Positions 57,309 through 64,000 of a stretch of DNA of 64,000 nt are shown here, piece by piece. Positions within the stretch are counted from its first letter, which is position 1. Each line of letters begins with the position of its first letter. Below the pieces are notes generated by a model, which was not told the origin of the DNA, did no database searches, and saw nothing but the letters and a program-made list of their open reading frames with translations. Origin of the DNA: Arcuatula senhousia (lineage: Eukaryota > Mollusca > Bivalvia > Mytilida > Mytilidae). The stretch is from assembly GCA_963971305.1 (NCBI GenBank), contig OZ020309.1, forward strand, positions 1,667,001 to 1,731,000, in the 5' to 3' direction. The translations under genes were made by a program, and so were the position numbers.

Positions 57309-57314
57309 CTCAAA

Positions 57315-58085
57315 TATTTCGATTGTCACCTATTCAAAGATTGTCCCTCCCTTTATGATAGAGACTAAAGCAAACTTATACAGGAACGTTGCAATCCATG
57401 TTCCGCACACAGGGGTTTGGATTCTCCACTCTATAATACAAGCCCCTGTGGTTCCGCACAGTTAAAATTATTTTCTGACATGTTTGTAAGTGTGGCGACT
57501 TTGGTCTCTATGTGGTGAATCGACAAGATAACATTTTCGAACAACCAATAACTTGTGACAAATAAGTTTATTTTTCCGGATCCCGCAATAGCTTTGTGAG
57601 AAATAGATAAAATTAGTCATCCTTATTAAAATGACCTAGATCAAGACAGACGAATGACCCAATGTGGCTATTTTGTCATTTTCTAAAAATCAATTCAAAA
57701 TTAAATTTGGAATTAACTCCCTTGAAAAGCCAGCCTACAAAAAAGGTGGCATATAAAAAAGGCCAAAGCGAAAACCAGACATGCTGGATTGAGCAAAATG
57801 CCACCCAAGGAGTGAGCTAGGGAAATATTAAACACATAAATATTCACTACAACACATAATAACAAAATTCTATTCATGAAATGTAGATGCAGTACTACAA
57901 GTAAATAAATCATAATGAGTACAAGTGTACTAGATTATAAAATTGCATACAAGCATAACCTACAATGTATATATGGTGAGTTGCCAGCAAGATCAACTTT
58001 AATGATCATTTAAAACCAAGTAAACTACAAAGTCACTAAATTTACAGAAAAGCACAACTTTTCTCAATAATACAGTTCATAAATT
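57315..58085. other. Intergenic / possible 3' end of the retrotransposon
   Basis: 57700-58085 may belong to the 3' non-coding part of the DIRS/Ngaro-like element, but I could not place a border or the expected split direct repeats. Confidence 0.3.
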
Positions 58086-58091
58086 TATGGT

Positions 58092-58515
58092 GACCAGGCA
58101 ACTCCTGACATCACCAGAAACCTAACAACTGATAAAGCAAAAAGACCAGGCAAATCCTGACATCTTTTTGTAGAATAATGTTCAAATGTACTAACAAAAT
58201 TTTCATGATTATAGAAAAATATTTTTTGACCAGGCAAATCCTGACATCACAATACAAAATTGCAGTCACATTAGTAAAAGAAACAGATATTCATAGTACA
58301 TACATGTACATTATAAATAACATGGTGTATTGACATAATAAATTTGACCTTCATCAAAATTACATGAAAAGTTTACATATAATACACTCTGTAAATCTAG
58401 CTATTCTATTCATGTGTATAAAAAGTATAACCTTTTTGAGCAACCAGGCAACTCCTGACATTACTCAAGTTCATAAACCTAAAAAGATTATAGTAACCAG
58501 GCAACTCCTGACATT
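58092..58515 (-). repeat. Five copies of CCAGGCAACTCCTGACAT
   Basis: Copies begin near 58092, 58144, 58228, 58442 and 58496; two have A for C (GGCAAATCC). They lie directly after the recombinase stop on its coding strand, spaced irregularly by 50-210 bases. The motif has a weak inner symmetry (CAGG...CCTG). Candidate recombinase-binding or 3' processing sites of the element (inference). Confidence 0.8.
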
Positions 58516-58525
58516 ACTTAAAATC

Positions 58526-59538
58526 TTAAACTGAAAAAGAGTCTATTCGAATATAACGCTGTAGTGCATTGGAATTCCATCTACCCAATTTTTGAATTAA
58601 TTGTTCCGAAAGACCTAAGCTAGCTGCATTCGTAGCTGCACCTATTCGAAAACTGTGTCCTTTGTAAAAGGTAGAATCCATGCCAATAAAAGACAAAATT
58701 TTGGACATGTTTTCAGTGACAAATTTTGCCGATACAGCAGCATTATTTATATGTTGAAAGAGAGGACCTGATTGGTGTTTATATAGCTGCAAATAGTTAT
58801 CCAGTGCATGTACTGCACACATTTCCTTGTTAACTTTTGATGCTGCCATAAATATAGTTATTGGCCTGTTATGTGAGTTGGGTTTGAAATGTCGAATTGA
58901 TATCTCAACACCCTGAATTAAACTGTTGAAATAAACAAAAGTTATATCATCTCTTTGAATTACATTGTTTTGTGTTTTTTGCGAACGTACTACTAACTCA
59001 CCAAGTCTAAAAAAGCCATGAAAAGCCACGAGAAAAATTGCTTTTAACAAAACTTGATGATAATGAAGTTTTATAACTGATGGTAGCGCAGCAACCATTC
59101 TTTCCAAAATTGATTTTGTAATAGGTAATCTAGAATCTAATGAGGGAGACAGTTTTTCACAACCCTTCAAAATTTTTCGAATGAGAAAAGTGGCAGTAGG
59201 GTCAGTGATATTTAGGATTTTATGAACATAACTTAAAGCTGACACATGAGACAGTATTGTTGATGGTTTACAATTTTGGCTGTACAACTGACCTATGAAG
59301 TTTGCAACAGATACTACTGGTACTGGAAGAGTAAAGTTTTTACAATCTAAAAATGTAGCAAACTTGTGCCAAACATTCATGTAAAATGACCTTGTAGCAG
59401 GTGCTAGAGAGGACTGTAGCAGTTCTTTAGCATGACAATTTAAATCGTCAAAAGATGTGGTGGCAGTACAACTGGGGTCCTGTCTAGCCAAGGAGCCTCT
59501 CGCCTTGCTTTCTGAATCTGTAAACGTGAAAGAAGATC
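58526..59538 (-). CDS. Tyrosine recombinase of the retrotransposon
   Basis: The frame is open from about 59538. Its first usable codon in the supplied frame is a TTG at 59491 and there is no early ATG, so it is probably reached by frameshifting from the RNase H frame it overlaps by ~100 bases. N-terminal SAM-like helices (LAPATRSFYMNVWHKFATFL) bind DNA. The catalytic part has GFFRLGELVV (Arg I), GHSFRIGAAT (H-x-x-R) and GRWNSNALQRYIR (W and nucleophile Tyr). All five key positions are kept, so the enzyme may be active. It ends at 58526 with DSFSV. It acts by cutting and rejoining circular cDNA (family knowledge). Confidence 0.88.
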
Positions 59539-61183
59539 AGCAATTATATTTGAAGCACCAGGAATATGCTTAGCTTTAAACCAAACATTATGCTTAAGGG
59601 CTGAGAGGACCAGTCTACGTACCAACTTCATAAGGGTCTTGTCTTTACATGATTGTTTATTAATCACCTGGACTACTGCCATGTTATCAGAAAAAAAACA
59701 ATACTTTTGAATTTTTTAGAGACTCCCCCCATAGCTCTAATGCAAGAACAATAGGAAACATCTCTTTTATAGCAATCTGGTGAGACTGTAAATGTGAAGG
59801 CCATTCCAATGCAAACCAATGGTTTTTAAATACACCTGCAAAGCCAACAGACCCCGCTGCATCAGTATACAAAGATAACATTTCTGAGGACAACCATTCA
59901 TCAGCATGAAAAACAGATTTGCCATTGAATTGAGTAATAAAAGATTCCCATATCTGAAGGTCGGCTTTAGCTTCAGCAGTTAACTTAATTTTATACCAGG
60001 CTTCTCTAACCCCCATTGTAAGATCAATGAGGCGCCGCAAAAAGGCCCTGCCTGGGCAGATAACTGAGCAAGCAAAGTTAAGGAGACCAATGAGTGACTG
60101 GAGCTCTCTAAGAGTTACTTTCTTCCTTTTAGAAAAATTTAAAAGAGTATTTTTGATCTTAGTAATTTTTTCCTGAGGAAGTCTGCATTCCATAAGTACA
60201 GAATCCACTTCAATACCAAACATCGTAAGCACAGTGGTAGGCCTGACAGTTTTCTCATTTTTGATAGGAATACCCAACTTTTTGCATAATGTTATAAAAT
60301 TGTTAAGATCTTCCCTCCCCGCCTGATATTTGTTTTGCATTATCCACTGGAGGGCTGTGCTCAACATCTCAAAAATTTGACATGAACTGCTTGCACCCAT
60401 AGGAAGAGCTTTGTCATAATAAAACAAATTGTTCCAAGTAAACCCAAGTAAATGATAATCTGCTGGGTGTATAGGAATAATACGGAATGCATTTTCTATA
60501 TCGGTCTTTGCCATTAAAGCAAACTGCCCATATTGCTTAATCAGAGAAATAACCGTGTCCATAGTATCATATTGAACCGTTGAGGCCTCAAAGGGTATAC
60601 TACCATTGACTGAATTGGATGACTTTTTTGGAAATGAAAGGTCATGAATTAATCTATATTTTCCATCAGATTTTGGTACTAAACCTAAAGGTGAGCAAAC
60701 AAAAGTAGAAAAGGGTTGAATACAAAAAGGGCCAGCAATACGACAAGCAAGTGATTCTTTATCCAATTTTAAATATACTTGTTCTGGAATGTCAGTAGCT
60801 GACTTATGATTATCACAAATGGAATTGTTAGGGGAACCTATATATCCCAGACGAAACCCTTCTTGAAAACCTTTAACGAGTTTTTTATGGATTGATGTAT
60901 TATACCCTTGCAATTCTAAGTCAAGCACCTCAGCGTTTACTGGGGTTGGCACTTTTTGAACTTTGAGTTTGTTTAAGTAGGGATTGGGTTGGCTGTTGAG
61001 ATGACCTAAATTTGTTGTTTGCCAAGTACTCTGTACATTGGAATCTTGGGTGCTGATCCCGGCAGTGGAAACAGACATGTAGGTATGGACAGGGTTGTGC
61101 ACAAGGTTGTCCTCTGTTAAAGAACAAACAACATTTTTGTTTATTGTTTGCTGACTTCCGAAAGAGCTGGGCCTGAGGCCCAT
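59440..61183 (-). pseudogene. RT-RNase H frame with deleted RT active site and a frameshift
   Basis: ATG at 61183. RT blocks: PLGLVPKSDGKYRLIHDLSF, AKTDIENAFRIIPIH (motif A Asp), ALPMGASSSCQIFE (motif B), then LQWIMQNKYQAGREDLNNFI, where family members have a ~20-residue segment with the L/Y-x-D-D motif. That segment is missing, with the frame kept. RNase H follows: LYTDAAGSVG (Asp), AIKEMFPIVLAL (Glu), then a T8 (A8 on plus, about 59691-59698) breaks the frame right before SDNMAVVQVI (Asp) and IIADLLSRL. Without the extra or lost T the frame would run to 59440. Polymerase activity is not expected. Confidence 0.85.
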
Positions 61184-62149
61184 TAGTATATTGATTTGAG
61201 TATGTAGAAGGAGGTAAGTAGGTCCTTGTTTGATATGGTTGAACTGGTTTCATGGGAGCTATAGATTTCCTGCAGTTATTCGTATTCGCAGATTTTGTGT
61301 AAAGCTCATCTACCAATTTTCCCCATGGTAATTTTATAGTTTCTTTGAGCCGACGAAATTTTTCATCATATACTCTCCAAGGACCGTCACCATATAAATC
61401 TGCCATTTCTCGAATGGTGTGTGCATATTTAAGTAGAGGACGTGCTTCCTCTGGATGTTTTTCAAGGTAAACATCACAAAAAATTAAGAAAGCTGTGGAC
61501 CATTGCTCAATGGTAATCACTTTTGTGTTTTTGGCATTGTTGTACAGGGTTACCTTTTTAGTGTTCATATATATACTATAGGATTCATCAGAATGAGATG
61601 AAACCAGGACAGACATATCTATGTATTCGTCTGACCATATTTTGTCTTTAATTTTTTGTGTTATGGTGGCACCTAAGGGAATGCCATCTGATACCTGAAT
61701 TTCTGGGTGTGAATTATTTTTATTGACACTCAAATCAGAAGAATTTGCTGGCAACTCACCTGTAAACACTGCATCTACAATATTACTCAATGACATTTGT
61801 TGAGTTGATGTATTACATGTACTATTTGTATGTGATTCCTCAACAACATTTCTACCAGAGGCATTACTACAGTTAGGAAGGGGCTGTTCCACTTGAGTTA
61901 TTTCCACTCCTTGAATTTGTACATTAGCATCAATTGTTTGTTGCTGAACAGGTACATTTGGAGGTGTGGATTCGGTTGTAGATGGGACTAAGACAGTTTG
62001 TTGATGTGACTGTTGTATCTTCCACATCTCCTCTGCCAATTTAGCATAGTCAATGGATGCCGCCACATTTTGTAACTCGCCTGTTGATGTTTTAGGTCTC
62101 TTAGCCTTTGGTAAGGCCCCATCATGTTTTTTTTCGATTTAGGCGGCAT
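60930..62149 (-). pseudogene. Gag-like frame of the retrotransposon
   Basis: A 378-codon frame from 62066 with an upstream MPPKSKK start at 62149 in another frame; an A8 run (plus T8, about 62128-62135) breaks the frame between them. The N-terminal half is Ser/Thr/Gln-rich and disordered. The middle (EQWSTAFLIFCDVYLEKHPE, EEARPLLKYAHTIREMADLY) is helical and capsid-like. The C-terminus has a Cys-rich cluster CCLFFNRGQPCAQPCPYLHV then CFHCRDQHPRFQC, zinc-binding and probably RNA-binding, as in Gag of DIRS/Ngaro elements. The end overlaps the RT start by ~250 bases in another frame. Confidence 0.8.
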
Positions 62150-62228
62150 TGTTTGAAGTCTACACTGAAAAATATTACAAAGTATCGTTGTATATAAATG
62201 TACTGTTTTAATCTGCAAGTGAATATAT

Positions 62229-62243
62229 ATGTACACTGTACAT

Positions 62244-62296
<53 letters not shown>

Positions 62297-62780
62297 CTTA
62301 TATGCTTACACTGTAAGCAATAATGTGTACACTGTACACCAATATGAATGCTATCATTGACAACGATTACATTGTTAGCAATAATTATAATCATTTGTAC
62401 ATGTATTTTATAATGTGTACACTGTACACAAATTTGAATATTATCATTGAACGCTTACACTGTAAGCAATCATACACTATTCATTCGAATGTACACTGTA
62501 CATGTTCGATATGAACCTTTAAATCATTAACCACGCTTACACTGTAAGCAATACTTTAAATATTAATACTGTACATGTATATTGTAATTGTATAAGGCAC
62601 ACAAGGGTATAAATTTAAATGTGTTCATAATTGAATTTATATATTCATAACTATGAAATGCTTACACTGTAAGCAGCTGAGTATGGTCATAAGTACACTG
62701 TACCCCATAAAATAAAATTACGAACAACTCATACCATGCATGTGAGCGCTATCATTAAAAGCAAAGTGTACACTGTACAC
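62229..62780. repeat. Cluster of palindromic motifs TACACTGTA
   Basis: Two related palindromic words alternate. GCTTACACTGTAAGC occurs at 62304, 62453, 62535 and 62660, and GTGTACACTGTACAC or its TACACTGTA core at 62230, 62325, 62415, 62490, 62692 and 62766. All share the odd-centred core ACACTGT. They fill the gap between the gag frame and the SGNH frame. Possible binding sites for a dimeric protein or the recombinase (inference). Confidence 0.9.
62245..62293 (-). repeat. 49-base T run (poly-A on the coding strand)
   Basis: An uninterrupted homopolymer between the gag start and the palindrome cluster. Its length is likely to be unreliable in any assembly. Confidence 0.95.
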
Positions 62781-62860
62781 CAAATTTAATGTTTTATCAT
62801 GTTTGAATAAATTGCTATAACCCTAGTATTAATACATTGTACCTGTACCTACATTACAAT

Positions 62861-63433
62861 TTAACTGTAAGAGTGGAGAATCGCTGATCGAACACTCCTG
62901 AAAAATTTTCTGATTCCAAAATGGTTCAGGTGGACACCATCATGGCAAAGCACATCCACTTCCTTCCAGAACCCATGGTGATGCCAAAGTTTAATAAAAG
63001 TCAATTTCTCCTTAACTACTGTTTTGGCAATGAGTTCATTAATAGTCACAACTTTGTGGTTATATCCAACAAATGTTACAGATTCTAATCTATAAAACAA
63101 TTGTCCTATGATGATTGTTTTAATTCTTAAACCAAAATGTAAAAAACTAGCAAAACTTATGATATTTCTTGAGATTTCTTCTGCTGTTAATCTAAAGTTA
63201 CAGGCGTCATTGCCACCAATCTGTAAAAAGGCCACGTCAATATTGTTGTCGAATGAATATAAATCTCGGTCTTGAACAAGCTTGTCCACTGTCAAACCAC
63301 CCTTATAACGAAAGTTTAACGAGTAAACACCTTGGTCTAATCTTAAATTGTCAAATAAAGCACATGAATTTGTAAAACGGTGTAGTCTTTTGATAAAACT
63401 ATGCCCAATTAAGGCAACATGGCGTGTTTCCAT
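62861..63433 (-). CDS. SGNH-hydrolase-like protein
   Basis: 191 codons from the first ATG at 63433; the frame is open 21 codons further up. Block I reads VALIGHSFIKRL, where G-H-S replaces the usual G-D-S around the nucleophile Ser. Block III is LQIGGNDACN (G-x-N-D, oxyanion Asn). Block V is CHDGVHLNHFGIRKF (D-x-x-H pair). So the Ser, Asn, Asp and His needed by SGNH esterases are present. Size fits a single domain with no signal peptide. It has the same orientation as the retrotransposon and lies ~700 bases upstream of its gag. Some Ngaro elements are known to carry an SGNH frame, so it may be part of the element or a separate gene. Confidence 0.75.
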   Translation of the reverse strand: METRHVALIGHSFIKRLHRFTNSCALFDNLRLDQGVYSLNFRYKGGLTVDKLVQDRDLYSFDNNIDVAFLQIGGNDACNFRLTAEEISRNIISFASFLHFGLRIKTIIIGQLFYRLESVTFVGYNHKVVTINELIAKTVVKEKLTFIKLWHHHGFWKEVDVLCHDGVHLNHFGIRKFFRSVRSAILHSYS

Positions 63434-63454
63434 CTCCGAACATTGCGGGTGTAA

Positions 63455-63520
63455 ACAATTGTCACGTGATTTAAATGTTTGTACGAAAATAGACAATGGT
63501 CACGTGATTTAAATATCCAG
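63455..63520 (-). promoter_or_regulatory. Two direct GTCACGTGATTTAAAT boxes
   Basis: GTCACGTGATTTAAAT at 63461-63476 and 63499-63514, 38 bases apart. The CACGTG core is the E-box bound by bHLH-zip factors (USF/MITF/TFE type), and GTCACGTGA resembles the CLEAR motif. A third CACGTG is at 63930-63935. Just upstream of the SGNH frame, so a promoter role is plausible. Confidence 0.5.
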
Positions 63521-64000
63521 ATATTTATAAACACAAATATTATGTAATAATAACGACAAAAAGTTCCAATAAATATATAAACTTCACAACTGTTCAGTTA
63601 CTGAAACGAAAATTTAGTTATCCTTGATGAACTTCTGGCTATCTAATTCATTGTTAGGCCATGAGTCTAGTGTAACCTCGAATGTTTACGTAAAATTACA
63701 TGGTACACATTCAATAAGTGTTACATCCAACAATTAAATCCTATTAGATATTTAATCCTTCTTCAAAAACCGAAAATGTATCCACCGATTGTAAACTAAG
63801 CCTCAGGATATCCACTGATCCATAAAATAGCAATAAAATCACGATGTAACTACTTTAAAGACAATATAAAAATTTCTTTAGAACTAACAAAATGGCGAAA
63901 GCTTCTTGTCGAAGAAAATTTCTGTTTAACACGTGACAAAAATATTGATCGTTCATTGGTTAAAAGCAGTTATGGTAATTACTATTGATTTTTGACACTT
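63521..64000. other. Upstream region of the SGNH frame
   Basis: AT-rich. On the minus strand a CCAAT box (ATTGG at 63955-63959) and AAAATGGCG (about 63888, YY1-like) are seen. No gene starts here. Confidence 0.4.

Larger units (their letters stand above)
57950..62243 (-). mobile_element. DIRS/Ngaro-type tyrosine-recombinase retrotransposon (approximate limits)
   Basis: Minus-strand order gag (62149-60930), RT and RNase H (61183-59440), tyrosine recombinase (to 58526), each overlapping the next. This is the arrangement of DIRS-like retrotransposons, which integrate by a recombinase and not by a DDE integrase. There is no methyltransferase domain, which fits Ngaro better than DIRS/PAT. The element ends were not found. 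Defects: an RT active-site deletion and frame breaks at two 8-base homopolymers. Confidence 0.85.

Noticed and set aside
62122..62394. Poly-lysine frame
   Set aside because: Translation of the 49-base A/T run.

Overview
The window is nuclear DNA of an animal, most likely a bivalve mollusc. It shows GT-AG introns, CR1/L2-like and other non-LTR elements, a tyrosine-recombinase retrotransposon, tRNA-derived SINEs, many foldback elements and very AT-rich spacers. The host gene has a DZIP3-type HEPN, Roc-COR and death-domain architecture, of a kind I associate with expanded molluscan immune and cell-death families. The species-level call is an inference. No prokaryotic feature was found.

Main gene (17.35-54.14 kb, + strand): I joined fourteen exons by hand. 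They carry one continuous reading frame of about 1338 codons, and the splice phases agree at every junction. Domain order: DZIP3-like HEPN with an intact R-N-x3-H motif; a run of small phase 1-1 exons, among them three copies of one 90-base exon and one 309-base exon; a Roc GTPase split over three exons (P-loop, WDFAGH, THKDK); a COR-like exon; two death domains, each preceded by a micro-exon of 31 or 22 bases. The likely product is a cytosolic ROCO-type, HEPN-bearing death-domain protein. The introns (up to 11.5 kb) are filled with repeats.

Repeats: 0.4-2.15 kb is a tandem array of a ~358-base unit that recurs at 26.4, 34.3 and 39.1 kb. Decayed reverse-transcriptase elements lie at 3.1-5.5, 14.2, 16.7, 21.3, 30.0-31.5, 34.0, 42.4 and 51.5 kb, and a better preserved CR1/L2-like element at 27.0-29.3 kb. 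At least seven large inverted-repeat elements (6.6, 10.35, 18.4, 23.5, 47.7, 48.6 and 52 kb) each have arms built from a different reiterated short 'word'. Further hairpins lie at 29.3, 35.7 and 37.2 kb. SINE-like repeats are scattered, often nested in other repeats.

Right end (57.7-63.5 kb, - strand): a DIRS/Ngaro-type retrotransposon with gag, RT/RNase H and tyrosine-recombinase reading frames. The RT active-site motif appears deleted in frame, and two 8-base homopolymers break frames. Upstream lie a 49-base A/T tract, a cluster of palindromic 11-15-mers and an SGNH-hydrolase-like reading frame whose upstream region has CACGTG boxes. 7.4-7.7 kb may be a promoter and first exon of a minus-strand gene lying outside the window.
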